The notes under the pieces: generated by a model
Told to the model about the DNA's origin: nothing
Database searches by the model: none
What the model saw: the letters and a program-made list of their open reading frames with translations, nothing else
Program-made: the position numbers and the translations under genes
Origin: Agromyces sp. SYSU T00194
Lineage (GTDB): Bacteria > Actinomycetota > Actinomycetes > Actinomycetales > Microbacteriaceae
Direction: 5' to 3'
NCBI RefSeq assembly: GCF_040496035.1
Contig: NZ_JBEPJZ010000001.1
Coordinates: forward strand, 1,302,001-1,366,000
Length of the DNA stretch: 64,000 bases
Shown: positions 36,662 through 46,055 of the stretch, in pieces
Numbering within the stretch: position 1 is the stretch's first letter
Layout of the letters: every line of letters starts with the position of its first letter

Positions 36662-36925
36662 ATGACAACTCCTTCCACCGCTCCCGCGACCGACCGCTGG
36701 AATGTCTGGGCGATCGTCGCGTTCATCACCGTCTGGTTCACCGGGATCCTCGGCCTCGTGTTCGGCTACATCGCCCTCTCGCAGATCAAGCGAACCGGCG
36801 AGCGGGGCCACGGCCTTGCTCTCGCCGCGGTGATCCTCGGCTGGATCGGCCTGCTGATCGGGCTGGCGATCCTCGTCCTCGTCATCGTCTCCGGCGGCCT
36901 CTACGTCGCGAACACCCAGAGCTGA
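36662..36925 (+). CDS. DUF4190-type small membrane protein
   Basis: An 87-residue protein with two helices (IVAFITVWFTGILGLVFGYIAL and LALAAVILGWIGLLIGLAILV) joined by SQIKRTGERGHG. The loop and spacing match the DUF4190 pattern common in actinobacteria, often with a Pro-rich N-terminus, which is short here. The role is unknown. It begins the non-prp genes that separate prpD from prpB. Confidence 0.8.
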   Translation: MTTPSTAPATDRWNVWAIVAFITVWFTGILGLVFGYIALSQIKRTGERGHGLALAAVILGWIGLLIGLAILVLVIVSGGLYVANTQS

Positions 36926-36937
36926 ACCGCCGGCGAC

Positions 36938-37675
36938 GTGCTCGCCGTGATCGTCGGCGCGATCTCGCTCGCGCTCCTGAACGGGTACGCGCTGCTGCTC
37001 ATCGTGTTGCGCGCCCGGGTCTACAAGGTCCCGCTCTACCGGCCGATGATCCTGAACATCGGGTTGTCGATCCTGCCCGTCGCGGTCGCGCTCCTGGCGG
37101 TCTCGCTGCTGCTGCTGCTCGTGCCACTGCTCGTGGCGCTCCCGCCGGTCGCGGCCGGCGCTGCGCCACTGCTCGAGTGGGTCTACCTCGTCGTGACGAC
37201 CGCGCTGTGGGTGCTGCTCTTCCCGAACTCGGTCTACCTGATCACCGAGCTGAACTTCAGCCATCGCTCCTCGAACGACCCGGTGCCGCTGTGGTACGAC
37301 ATCGTGCACACCCTGACTCTGACCCTGTCCGGAATCGCGAACGCCGTCTTCAGCCTCGCACTCGTGCAGACCGCCTTCACCGTGATCGTGATCGACCCGC
37401 CCGGCTCCCCATCGGTGCCGCCCCCGGCCAGTTGGTGGTTCGCCGCGGCGGTGATCGTGCTCGGCGCCGTCGGCGTCTACCTCGGGCGATATCTCCGCTT
37501 CAACAGCTGGGACGTGCGTCACCCGGGTTCCATGCTCGACAAGGGGCGCGTGCACTTCGCGTCACCCGGCCGCTGGACCGAGGCGGCCGCGTTCGTCGTG
37601 TCCCATTCGACCCTGCTCGCACTCGTGTACGCACCCGTCTATCTCGCCGCGTACGTCGCGTTCGGAAGTGGCTGA
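36938..37675 (+). CDS. DUF1361 family membrane protein
   Basis: A 245-residue membrane protein with about seven helices. The blocks LLFPNSVYLITELNFSH, PLWYDIVHTLTLT and YLGRYLRFNSWDV are the DUF1361 signature. The function is unknown. The GTG start at 36938 lies 12 nt after the DUF4190 stop and lacks a strong ribosome site, so it may depend on translation of the upstream gene, or start at a later codon. It converges on a glycosyltransferase gene. Confidence 0.75.
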   Translation: MLAVIVGAISLALLNGYALLLIVLRARVYKVPLYRPMILNIGLSILPVAVALLAVSLLLLLVPLLVALPPVAAGAAPLLEWVYLVVTTALWVLLFPNSVYLITELNFSHRSSNDPVPLWYDIVHTLTLTLSGIANAVFSLALVQTAFTVIVIDPPGSPSVPPPASWWFAAAVIVLGAVGVYLGRYLRFNSWDVRHPGSMLDKGRVHFASPGRWTEAAAFVVSHSTLLALVYAPVYLAAYVAFGSG

Positions 37676-37683
37676 TCGGTTCC

Positions 37684-37728
37684 CCAGACGTACGGGCGGT
37701 GTCCGACCGACGCAAGTCGGAGATCTGG
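37684..37728. terminator. Possible terminator between convergent genes
   Basis: Outer arms CCAGA/TCTGG enclose an inner TCCGAC/GTCGGA stem in the 107-bp gap. It is weaker than the other terminators in the window. Confidence 0.35.
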
Positions 37729-37782
37729 CACCGTCGCGGGGGCCGTCCGCGGCGCGGCCGGAGCGTTCACGACGCGCTCCCA

Positions 37783-38970
37783 TCACGCCTTCGCCGGGGC
37801 GTGGCGGTGGAGCAACGCGGCGTCCGTCGTGCTTCGAGGCCCGCTCTCGGCGAGCACCCGGCGGTAGAGGTGCTCGTACCCACGGGCCATCACGGGCAGG
37901 TCGAAGTTGCGTTCCACATGGCGTCGCGCGTCAGCGGGATCGAGGCGCATTGCTGCGTCGATCGCGTCCGGGAACTCCTCGATGCGGTCGAGCACGAACC
38001 CGGTGCGCCCGTGGTCGATCACCTCCGGCACGCTCCCACGCCGGAGTGCGACGACCGGGGTGCCCGTCGCCATGGCCTCCACCATGACGAGCCCGAACGG
38101 CTCGGACCACTGGATCGGGAAGAGCAGTGCCGCAGCCCCGGCCAGCAGCGCCCGCTTCTGGGCGCCGTCGACCTCGCCGATCAGATCGGTGTCGCCACCC
38201 AGCCGCGGCGAGATGACCTCCTCGAAGTACCGCCGTTCCGACGGTTCCCGGAGCTTGCCGGCCAGGACGATCCGCCGGCCCGCCGCCCGGGCCGCATCGA
38301 TGGCGAGGTGCGGTGCCTTCTCCGGCCCGTACCGTCCGAGCCACAGCAGGTAGTCGTCCTTGTCTGCCCGGAACGGGAACGTCGACACGTCGATGGCGTT
38401 GTGGACGACGCCCGCCCACGGCAGTGCCGGTCGCTGGGCCCGTTGCGCATCGGAGATCGCGACCAGGCCGATCGTGCCGGCCAGCAGTTCGAAGTAGTCG
38501 CCGGTCGGGCCCTCCAAGGTGCCGTGCATCGTGGCGAGTGTCGGCGTCCGCCTGCCACGAGCCAGCAGGGGTCCGGCGAGCGAGTGGTCGTGCACCAGGT
38601 CGACGTCGAGGTGCTCCAGCTCGCGGCCCGCATCGGCGGCGAGGATCACCTCGGGCAGCGGTGAGCCGAGCTCGGCACTCGGCGGCCGGGCGAACACCCC
38701 GTGGTACGAGTCGGCACGGGTGCGCGACGGGCCCGAAGCGATCAGCACGACGCGATGGCCGAGCGCGACGAGCCCGTCGACGAGTGAGGCCACCACGGCC
38801 TCGGTGCCCCCGTAGCCGACCGGGGGCACCTCGAACCAGGGTGGCGCGATCATGGCGATGCGCAGCGGCGAGCGGCGTCGGGCGTCGCCGTCGACGGGTG
38901 CGGTGCCGCCCGCCGCCGGCGGCGGGACCTGTTCGCGATCGAGTCGCGCGGGTTCGAGCGTCGTGCTCAC
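37783..38970 (-). CDS. Glycosyltransferase family 4 protein
   Basis: A 395-residue GT-B enzyme. The N-terminal Rossmann fold starts IAMIAPPWFEVPPVGYGGTE, with the glycine-rich acceptor loop. The C-terminal domain has LWLGRYGPEKAPHLAID and the sugar-nucleotide motif PFGLVMVEAMATGTPVVAL with the ExxE-type glutamates. A ~35-residue disordered N-terminus precedes it. GTG 38970 follows GGAAGGAG. It is divergent from a glycogen-debranching-type enzyme, a pairing that suggests synthesis or turnover of an alpha-glucan or glucoside. Donor and acceptor are not known. Confidence 0.88.
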   Translation of the reverse strand: MSTTLEPARLDREQVPPPAAGGTAPVDGDARRRSPLRIAMIAPPWFEVPPVGYGGTEAVVASLVDGLVALGHRVVLIASGPSRTRADSYHGVFARPPSAELGSPLPEVILAADAGRELEHLDVDLVHDHSLAGPLLARGRRTPTLATMHGTLEGPTGDYFELLAGTIGLVAISDAQRAQRPALPWAGVVHNAIDVSTFPFRADKDDYLLWLGRYGPEKAPHLAIDAARAAGRRIVLAGKLREPSERRYFEEVISPRLGGDTDLIGEVDGAQKRALLAGAAALLFPIQWSEPFGLVMVEAMATGTPVVALRRGSVPEVIDHGRTGFVLDRIEEFPDAIDAAMRLDPADARRHVERNFDLPVMARGYEHLYRRVLAESGPRSTTDAALLHRHAPAKA

Positions 38971-38987
38971 GACTCGCTCCTTCCGTC

Positions 38988-39013
38988 GCCCGCGGCGTCC
39001 GTCCGCCGCGGGC
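38988..39013. repeat. Hairpin in divergent promoter region
   Basis: GCCCGCGGC and its exact complement (9-bp arms, 8-nt loop) lie just before the glycosyltransferase ribosome site, where they could mask initiation. Confidence 0.5.
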
Positions 39014-39077
39014 CCTCCGACCCGTCCCCGCCGCGACCGCCGACGTATCCTGCACTGGTCGATCGAGGAGGTGCTCG

Positions 39078-41192
39078 ATGGCTTCCGCCGTACCCGGTTC
39101 GTCGGTGACCGTCGTCGAAGGTTCGTCCTTCTGCCTGAGCAGTTTCAACGGAGACGTGCGGCCGAACAGGGTCGAAGGTCTCTTCGTCCGCGACACGAGG
39201 CTGCTGTCGAGGTGGGAGCTGCTCGTCGACGGGTCGCGCGTGCACGGCCTCGCCGCCGTCTCCGCGGACCCGTACGAGGTGCGCTTCACCGGGCGCGCGG
39301 CGACCCGCCCCGGCCAGGTCGAGCCGACGCTCATCGTCGAACGTCATCGGCTGGTCGGCAACGGCCTGCGCGAGGACATCCGGGTGCGCAACTTCGCGTC
39401 GGAGGCGGCGGCGATCGACTTGCAGCTCATGGTCGACGCCGACTTCGCCGACGTGTTCGAGGTGAAGGAGAACCGTCCCCGACGCCGTCGCACGGTCTCG
39501 CACAGCACTGACGGGGGGCGGCTCGCCTTCGACGTCGACGAGCTCGGGATGCACCGCGGCGTGCGGATCACGGCATCCGACGCGCGGGTGGCCGAGCGGA
39601 TGCTCACGATCGCCGCCGTGGTGCCGCCGCGTGGCGAGTGGTCGACCTCCATCGAGGTCGCCGGGGTGACCGGCGGCACGGAGTCGGCGCAGTCCTTCCC
39701 GATCGGTGCCGCGCTGAACCACGCGGAACCCGCCCGGCGCATGCGGAGCTGGCGCGATTCGGTGCCGAACATCACCGTGGCCGACCCGTCGCTCGCGCAC
39801 GCGCTCGAGCGCAGCGAGGAGGACCTCGGCGCGCTGCGGATCGTGGACGCAGAGCATCCGGACGACTCGGTCGTCGCCGCGGGCGCACCCTGGTTCATGG
39901 CGCTGTTCGGCAGGGACTCGCTGCTGACCGCCTGGATGACCCTGCCGTTCGCGCCGGACCTCGCGATGGGAACGCTGCGCACGCTGGCACGACTGCAGGG
40001 CCGGCGGGTCGACGCGCGCACGGAGGAACAGCCGGGTCGCATCCTGCACGAGGTGCGCCTCGGCATCAACCTCGCGCTCGCGCCCGGGGGCGAGAGCGCC
40101 TACTACGGTTCGATCGACGCGACCCCCCTGTTCGTGATGCTGGTGGGGGAAGCGCTGCGCTGGGGCGTGCCGCTGCCCGAGATCGAGCCGCTGCTGCCGG
40201 CGGTCGACGCTGCCGTGCGCTGGATCGTCGAGTACGGCGATCGCGACGGCGACGGGCTCGTCGAGTACGAGCGCTCCTCCGACCGCGGACTGCTCAACCA
40301 GGGCTGGAAGGACAGCCAGGATGCGATCGCGGGCCGTGACGGCGAGTTCGCGCAGGGGCCGATCGCGCTCGCCGAGGTGCAGGGCTACTGCTACGCCGCG
40401 TTCGAGGCGAAGGCGGAGATCGACGCGCGCCTCGGCCACGCCGCGGATGCCGCGCAGTGGCGTCGCCGTGCGCGCGCGCTCAAGCGGCGGTTCCACGAGC
40501 GGTTCTGGATGCCCGAGGAGCAGTTCTACGCACTCGCCCTCGACGGGCGGAAGCGGCAGGTCGATGCGATCGCGTCGAACGCCGGCCAGTGCCTGTGGAC
40601 CGGGATCGTCGACGAGGGCGTGGCCGAGCCGGTGGTCGACCGGCTCCTCTCGCCCGAGCTGTTCTCGGGGTTCGGCATCCGGACGCTCGGCACGGGCAAC
40701 GTGCGCTACAACCCGGTGAGCTACCACAACGGATCGGTGTGGCCGCACGATACGGTGCTCGCCGCCGCCGGGATCGCCACCTACGGGTTCGACGAGCGGG
40801 CGCGTGCCGTCGTCGATGGCCTCATCGACGCATCCGCGGCATTCGACGGCCGGCTCCCGGAGCTCTTCTGCGGGTTCGATCGTGGCGAGAAGGCGGAGCC
40901 GGTGCCGTATCCCGCCTCGTGCTCGCCCCAGGCGTGGGCGTCGGCGACGCCCATCGAGATCCTGCGCATCGCGTTGGGTCTGCGTCCGTCGAAGGAGCGA
41001 CGCGAACTGGTGGTCAAGCCCGCCGCGGCGCGGCTCGGCGCCGTCCGCATCAACAACCTCCCCTTCGATCGGCGACAGTTCCTGCTCACGGCGGACCGGG
41101 GCGGCATCGCGGTGATCCGCGAGAAGGCGGCGACGCTCGCGGCGGTGGGATCGGCTGCGCCGGGCGGGCCGACGTCGTCGCCGACCGCGTGA
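39078..41192 (+). CDS. Amylo-alpha-1,6-glucosidase/glycogen-debranching-like protein
   Basis: A 704-residue protein with two domains. Residues ~1-230 form a beta-sandwich resembling the GDE N-terminal domain (FNGDVRPNRVEGLFVRDTRLLSRWEL). Residues ~270-690 form an (alpha/alpha)6 glucoamylase-like barrel with PWFMALFGRDSLLTAWMTL, LLNQGWKDSQDAI, and YNPVSYHNGSVWPHDTVL, the last two carrying the likely acid/base residues. GAGGAGG precedes ATG 39078. It is cytoplasmic, with no signal peptide. The expected activity is release of branch glucose or related sugars, coupled to the divergent glycosyltransferase; true specificity needs assay. Confidence 0.85.
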   Translation: MASAVPGSSVTVVEGSSFCLSSFNGDVRPNRVEGLFVRDTRLLSRWELLVDGSRVHGLAAVSADPYEVRFTGRAATRPGQVEPTLIVERHRLVGNGLREDIRVRNFASEAAAIDLQLMVDADFADVFEVKENRPRRRRTVSHSTDGGRLAFDVDELGMHRGVRITASDARVAERMLTIAAVVPPRGEWSTSIEVAGVTGGTESAQSFPIGAALNHAEPARRMRSWRDSVPNITVADPSLAHALERSEEDLGALRIVDAEHPDDSVVAAGAPWFMALFGRDSLLTAWMTLPFAPDLAMGTLRTLARLQGRRVDARTEEQPGRILHEVRLGINLALAPGGESAYYGSIDATPLFVMLVGEALRWGVPLPEIEPLLPAVDAAVRWIVEYGDRDGDGLVEYERSSDRGLLNQGWKDSQDAIAGRDGEFAQGPIALAEVQGYCYAAFEAKAEIDARLGHAADAAQWRRRARALKRRFHERFWMPEEQFYALALDGRKRQVDAIASNAGQCLWTGIVDEGVAEPVVDRLLSPELFSGFGIRTLGTGNVRYNPVSYHNGSVWPHDTVLAAAGIATYGFDERARAVVDGLIDASAAFDGRLPELFCGFDRGEKAEPVPYPASCSPQAWASATPIEILRIALGLRPSKERRELVVKPAAARLGAVRINNLPFDRRQFLLTADRGGIAVIREKAATLAAVGSAAPGGPTSSPTA

Positions 41193-41198
41193 TCAGCG

Positions 41199-43826
41199 TC
41201 AGCGGCGTTGCGGCGACGCGGCCGCGACGAGGGGAGCCGACGGGTGGGAGGAGCGGCGGCGCACGGCCTTCGCCGCCGCGTCGGCCAGCACCACGGCGGG
41301 GATCGCCGCCGCGGCGAGCAGCCAGCCCGCCGGGTGCGGCCACGCACCGCCGAGCAGTTCGGACAGCAGCGGGATCGCGAGGAACGCCACGAGCAGCGCG
41401 GCCTGGATGCCGACCGCCCCGACGATGAACGGGTTGCCGCGCGGATCGAGCCGCCAGACCGGCCGCGACGCGCTGCGGCAGGCGAACGCGTTCGCGATCT
41501 GGCCCAGGGCGATCGCGGCGAAGGTCGTGCCCGACGCCGTCGCCAGCAGCGCGGCCGACGGCGTCTGCCCCCACGACCACCCGCCGGCCAGGAGCACCGC
41601 GAGGAACGCGCCGAGCGCGATCACGGCCTCCGTCGGCCCGAGCACGCCGAACGCCCGGCCGAGCAGTGCCGGGTCGACGATGCGTCGGCGCCGGCGCCCG
41701 TGCATCACGTTGTCGCGCGGCGGCTCGGCGCCGAGCGCGAGTGCGGGCAGCATGTCGCTGCCGATGTCGAGCGCCAGCACCTGCAGCACGCCGATCGCGA
41801 GCGGCACCTGCCCGCCGGTGAGCGCCCAGAGCACGAACGGCGCGAGTTCGGCGACGTTGTCGGTGAGGTGGTAGGTGAGGAACCGGCGCACGTTGGCGAA
41901 CGTCGCCCGGCCGAGCTCGACCGCGGCGACGATCGTCGCGAAGTGGTCGTCGAGCAGCACGAGGTCCGCCGCCTCGCGGGCGACGTCGCTGCCGCTCGCG
42001 CCCATCGCGACGCCGACGTCGGCCTCGCGCAGCGCCGGGGCGTCGTTGACCCCGTCGCCCGTCATCGCGACGACGTGGCCGTGGCCGCGCAGTGCACGCG
42101 CGATGCGCAGCTTGTCGGCCGGGGTGGCGCGGGCGACCACCACGCCGTCGGCGTGGTCGACCGCGTCGGCGAGCTCGGCGTCGGTCCCGGGGAGCCCGGG
42201 TGCGTCGAGCACGACGCCGTCGGGGCCGAGGAGGCCGATCTCGCGCGCGATGGCCGCGCCGGTGCGCGGATGGTCGCCGGTGATCATCGCGATGCGGATC
42301 CCCGCGGTGCGACAGCTCCGCAGCGCCTCGCCCACCCCGTCGCGCGGCGGGTCCTCGAGGGCGAGCACGCCGACCAGGTCGAGGTCGTGCTCCATCGACG
42401 GCGCGGGGGCGCCGCTCCAGGCGCGGCTCGCGACCGCGAGTACGCGCCGCCCGGTTCCGGTCAGCTCGTGCACGGCGTCCGTGATGCGCTCGGGCACCTC
42501 GCGGCAGCGCGCGAACACCGCCTCCGGCGCACCGAGCACCGACACGCGTCCGCCGTCGAGTGATGAACTGAGCATGCGGTCGGCCGTGTACGGCAGGCGC
42601 TGCCCCTCGGGCTCCGCGGCGAGACCGGCGCGCAGCGCGAGGCAGTGGAACGCCGCCTCCATCGGGTCGCCGGTCGCCGTCCAGCCCTCCGCGCGTTCGA
42701 CGACCCGACCCGTGACGCAGCGCAGCGCCGCGCGTGCGATGTCGGGCACGACCGCCACCGCGGCATCCGCTCCGCGGAACTCGGCGTCGGGCTCGTACCC
42801 GGACCCGTGCACGGTGACGCGTCCCGCTGCGGTGACGACGGCGACGACGTTCATGCGGTTCTGCGTGATCGTGCCGGTCTTGTCGGCGCAGATGAACGTC
42901 GTCGCGCCGAGCGTCTCGACCGCGTCGAGGCGGCGCACGAGCGCGTGCCGCTTCGCCATCTGCTCGGCGCCGCGCGCGAGTGAGAGGGTGACCGTCGGCA
43001 GCAGGCCCTCCGGCACCAGGGCGACCGCGACGCCGATCGCGAAGATGAACGCGTCCGTGAGGTCGAGGCCGAGCGCCAGCATCACCGCGCCGAGGCCGAT
43101 GCCCGCGCCGGCCGCGATCAGGGCGACGACGCGCACCACCCGCCGCAGCTCGATCGTGAGCGGGCTCGGCGGACGGGTCGCGCCGGCGGCGAGCCGGTCG
43201 ATGCCCGCGAGCGCGGTACGCGCGCCCGTCGCGGCCACGGTGCCGCGCGCCTCGCCCTCCACGACGAACGTCCCGGCCAGCAGGAGGTCGCCCGCCTCGT
43301 GCGGCACGGTCACGCTCTCGCCGGTCAGGAGCGACTCGTCGAGCGTGAGGGCGTCGCTCGCGAGCACCGTGACGTCGGCCCCGACGCGGTCGCCCGCGGC
43401 GAGCAGCAGGAGGTCGCCGGGCACGAGGTCGGCCGCGGGCACGTCGATCGCCTCGCCGTCGCGCACGACGCGCGCCGACGACGGCAGGAGTTCGCCGAGG
43501 CGTTGGGCCGAGCGGTCGGCGCGGTACTCCTGGAAGAACGCGAAGGCGGCGTTGAGCAGCACGATCGCGACGATCGCGACCGCGAGCGCCGGGGTGCCGG
43601 CGAGCAGGGCGAGGCCCGCTGCCGCCCAGAGCAGCAGCGCGAGCAGGTGGGTCAGCTCGCCGACGAGCATCCGCCAGGCCGGCCTGCGGCGCTTCCGGAC
43701 GACGAGGTTCGGCCCGACCGCGTCGCGGCGGGCGGTCGCCTCCCGGGTGCTCAGGCCCGACGCGGGCATCGTCACGAGACCATGCTGCGCCCGCACGGCT
43801 CGCAGCGCCCCGTCCGAAGGTCCCAT
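41199..43826 (-). CDS. Cation-transporting P-type ATPase (P2-like)
   Basis: An 875-residue pump. The phosphorylated Asp315 lies in FICADKTGTITQNRM, the actuator TGES in LLTGESVTVPHEAG, and the hinge in MTGDGVNDAPALREADVGVAMG. Helix 4 reads VALVPEGLLPTVTLSLARG, the PEGL motif shared by Ca2+ and Na+/K+-type (P2) pumps, not the CPC of heavy-metal pumps. The N-terminal cation-ATPase domain spans GLSTREATARRDAVGPNLV. About ten helices are expected. The start is uncertain: 43826 has only GAGGGG abutting it; 43871 or a Met at residue 20 are alternatives. It is divergent from prpB and ends 6 nt from the debranching gene. The ion is unknown. Confidence 0.88.
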   Translation of the reverse strand: MGPSDGALRAVRAQHGLVTMPASGLSTREATARRDAVGPNLVVRKRRRPAWRMLVGELTHLLALLLWAAAGLALLAGTPALAVAIVAIVLLNAAFAFFQEYRADRSAQRLGELLPSSARVVRDGEAIDVPAADLVPGDLLLLAAGDRVGADVTVLASDALTLDESLLTGESVTVPHEAGDLLLAGTFVVEGEARGTVAATGARTALAGIDRLAAGATRPPSPLTIELRRVVRVVALIAAGAGIGLGAVMLALGLDLTDAFIFAIGVAVALVPEGLLPTVTLSLARGAEQMAKRHALVRRLDAVETLGATTFICADKTGTITQNRMNVVAVVTAAGRVTVHGSGYEPDAEFRGADAAVAVVPDIARAALRCVTGRVVERAEGWTATGDPMEAAFHCLALRAGLAAEPEGQRLPYTADRMLSSSLDGGRVSVLGAPEAVFARCREVPERITDAVHELTGTGRRVLAVASRAWSGAPAPSMEHDLDLVGVLALEDPPRDGVGEALRSCRTAGIRIAMITGDHPRTGAAIAREIGLLGPDGVVLDAPGLPGTDAELADAVDHADGVVVARATPADKLRIARALRGHGHVVAMTGDGVNDAPALREADVGVAMGASGSDVAREAADLVLLDDHFATIVAAVELGRATFANVRRFLTYHLTDNVAELAPFVLWALTGGQVPLAIGVLQVLALDIGSDMLPALALGAEPPRDNVMHGRRRRRIVDPALLGRAFGVLGPTEAVIALGAFLAVLLAGGWSWGQTPSAALLATASGTTFAAIALGQIANAFACRSASRPVWRLDPRGNPFIVGAVGIQAALLVAFLAIPLLSELLGGAWPHPAGWLLAAAAIPAVVLADAAAKAVRRRSSHPSAPLVAAASPQRR

Positions 43827-43857
43827 CCCCTCGGGCGGGCGACGCGGGCCGCCGCCG

Positions 43858-43863
43858 TAGGCT
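43858..43863 (+). promoter_or_regulatory. Leaderless-type -10 box of prpB
   Basis: TAGGCT, then 6 nt, then ATG at 43870. Confidence 0.5.
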
Positions 43864-43869
43864 GGGCCC

Positions 43870-44775
43870 ATGCTCTACGCCCAGACCCCGCCGGCCGAGA
43901 AGCGCCGGCTCTTCCGCGAACGCCTCGCCTCGGGCGAGTTGCTCCGCTTCCCCGGTGCGTTCAACCCGCTGAGCGCCCGACTCATCGAGCGCAAGGGCTT
44001 CGACGGCGTCTACATCTCGGGCGCCGTGCTCTCCGCCGACCTCGGGCTGCCCGACATCGGGCTCACCACCCTCAGCGAGGTCGCCGGCCGCGCGAAGCAG
44101 ATCGCGCGCATGACGGAGCTGCCCGCGATCGTCGACGCCGACACCGGCTTCGGCGAGCCGATGAACGTCGCCCGCACCGTGCAGGAGATGGAGGACGCGG
44201 GCCTCGCGGGCCTGCACATCGAGGACCAGGTCAACCCGAAGCGCTGCGGGCACCTCGACGGCAAGCAGGTCGTCGACGAGCAGACCGCCCTGCAGCGCAT
44301 CCGCGCCGCCGCCGACGCGCGGCGCGATGCGAACTTCCTGATCATGGCGCGCACCGACATCCGTGCGGTCGAGGGGCTCGAGGCATCCGTCGACCGGGCG
44401 AAGGCACTCGTCGACGCCGGCGCCGACGCGATCTTCCCCGAGGCGATGGCCTCGCTCGAGGAGTTCGCCGCCATGCGCGCGGCGGTCGACGTGCCGCTGC
44501 TGGCGAACATGACCGAGTTCGGCAAGAGCGAGCTGTTCACGTCGCAGCAGCTCGCCGACGTCGGCATGAACATCGTGATCTGGCCGGTGTCGCTGCTGCG
44601 CCTCGCGATGGGCGCCGCCGTGGCGGGACTCGACGAGCTCGAGGCATCGGGCAACCTCGTCGGCAAGCTCGACGACATGCAGCATCGCGCCGAGCTCTAC
44701 GACCTCATCGACTACGAGGGGTACAACCGGTTCGACTCCTCGATCTTCAACTTCCGCGTCTCGCGCGAGGGATGA
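43870..44775 (+). CDS. prpB: Methylisocitrate lyase PrpB
   Basis: A 301-residue isocitrate-lyase superfamily enzyme that splits 2-methylisocitrate to pyruvate and succinate. The catalytic loop is KRCGHLDGK with Cys126; metal and substrate residues lie in IVDADTGFGE (~87-96) and HIEDQVNPKRCGH. FPGAFNPLSARLIERKGFDGVYISGA is the diagnostic N-terminus. The length fits PrpB and is much shorter than isocitrate lyase. prpC follows after 76 nt. The start has a leaderless-type box, so prpB appears to have its own promoter away from prpD. Confidence 0.93.
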   Translation: MLYAQTPPAEKRRLFRERLASGELLRFPGAFNPLSARLIERKGFDGVYISGAVLSADLGLPDIGLTTLSEVAGRAKQIARMTELPAIVDADTGFGEPMNVARTVQEMEDAGLAGLHIEDQVNPKRCGHLDGKQVVDEQTALQRIRAAADARRDANFLIMARTDIRAVEGLEASVDRAKALVDAGADAIFPEAMASLEEFAAMRAAVDVPLLANMTEFGKSELFTSQQLADVGMNIVIWPVSLLRLAMGAAVAGLDELEASGNLVGKLDDMQHRAELYDLIDYEGYNRFDSSIFNFRVSREG

Positions 44776-44851
44776 GGGGCGGGGCGAACGGATGCCCCGG
44801 AGCCGCCCCACCCGTAGGCTGGAGCTCCGAGCCGACTCGACGGGGAGCACC

Positions 44852-45982
44852 ATGACGGATCAGCAGACCGAGCCCGAGATCCACAAGGGCCTCGCCGGCG
44901 TGTACGTGGACACGACGGCCATCTCGAAGGTGAACCCCGAGACCAACTCGCTGCTGTACCGCGGCTACCCGGTGCAGGAGCTCGCCGCGTCGGTGACGTT
45001 CGAGGAGGTCGCGTACCTGCTCTGGAACGGCGAGCTGCCCGACGAGCGCCAGCTCGCCGCGTTCGAGCAGCGCGAGCGGTCGTTGCGCGGGCTCGACCAC
45101 ACCGTCAAGCGCGTCATCGACGAGCTGCCGCTCACCGCGCACCCGATGGACGTCGTGCGCACCGCGGTCAGCGTCATCGGCGCCCGCGACCCGAAGGCCC
45201 GGGAGTCGTCGCCCGACGTCAACCTCGACATCGCGATGCGCCTGTTCGCCCAGCTGCCGTCGATCGTCGCGTACGACCAGCGCCGCCGGCACGAGCTCGA
45301 CATGGTCGAGCCGCGCGACGACCTCGGCTACTCGGCGAACTTCCTCTTCATGACGTTCGGCGAGCTGCCCGAGCTGCCCGTCGTGAACGCGTTCGACGTG
45401 TCGATGATCCTGTACGCGGAGCACTCGTTCAACGCCTCGACGTTCACGGCGCGCGTGATCACCAGCACGCTCTCCGACCTGTACTCGGCCGTCGTCGGGG
45501 CGATCGGCGCGCTCAAGGGGCCGCTGCACGGCGGCGCGAACGAGGCGGTCATGCACGCGTTCGACGAGATCGGGTCGGCAGACCGCGCCGAGGCCTGGCT
45601 CGACGAGGCCCTCGCCGCCAAGCGCAAGGTCATGGGCTTCGGGCACCGCGTCTACAAGCACGGCGACTCGCGCGTGCCCACCATGCGCGACGCGATGGAG
45701 CGCATGCTCGAGTACTACGACCGCCCCGACCTGTTCGAGCTCTACGTCACGCTCGAGCGCGCGATGGACGAGCGCAAGGGCATCAAGCCGAACCTCGACT
45801 ACCCCGCGGGCCCGACGTACCACGTCATGGGCTTCGACACCGAGACGTTCACGCCGCTGTTCGTCGCGAGCCGCGTGGTCGGCTGGACCGCGCACATCAT
45901 GGAACAGCTCGACGGCAACTCGCTCATCCGCCCGCTGTCGGTCTACGACGGCGCCGGCGAGCGGCACGTCCCCGTGCGCTGA
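44852..45982 (+). CDS. prpC: 2-methylcitrate synthase PrpC (bifunctional citrate synthase type)
   Basis: A 376-residue type-II-length citrate synthase. Catalytic residues fall at His226 (GPLHGGAN), His265 (GFGHRVY) and Asp316 (NLDYPAG). EHSFNASTFTARVITSTLSD is the conserved helix before them. Placement directly behind prpB supports 2-methylcitrate synthase, condensing propionyl-CoA with oxaloacetate; such enzymes often retain citrate synthase activity. ATG 44852 has GGGGAG upstream, and a TAGGCT box at 44815-44820 gives a short leader. A GGATGCCCC half-palindrome sits in the prpB-prpC gap. Confidence 0.92.
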   Translation: MTDQQTEPEIHKGLAGVYVDTTAISKVNPETNSLLYRGYPVQELAASVTFEEVAYLLWNGELPDERQLAAFEQRERSLRGLDHTVKRVIDELPLTAHPMDVVRTAVSVIGARDPKARESSPDVNLDIAMRLFAQLPSIVAYDQRRRHELDMVEPRDDLGYSANFLFMTFGELPELPVVNAFDVSMILYAEHSFNASTFTARVITSTLSDLYSAVVGAIGALKGPLHGGANEAVMHAFDEIGSADRAEAWLDEALAAKRKVMGFGHRVYKHGDSRVPTMRDAMERMLEYYDRPDLFELYVTLERAMDERKGIKPNLDYPAGPTYHVMGFDTETFTPLFVASRVVGWTAHIMEQLDGNSLIRPLSVYDGAGERHVPVR

Positions 45983-46055
45983 GGCCCGCGCGGCTGGGGG
46001 AATCGCACAAGCGCGGCGCCCCGCGCGAGCGGGCCCGGTTGTCCGAGTCGGCCAA

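Noticed and set aside
38313..39077. Long N-terminal extension of the debranching enzyme through 38313
   Set aside because: The extension is antisense to the glycosyltransferase and Arg/Pro-rich. ATG 39078 has a good ribosome site and begins the conserved domain.
43826..43871. Leaderless promoter for the P-type ATPase
   Set aside because: No TANNNT box occurs at the right distance upstream of 43826 on the minus strand; the nearest TAC sequence is too far and its position favours prpB on the other strand.
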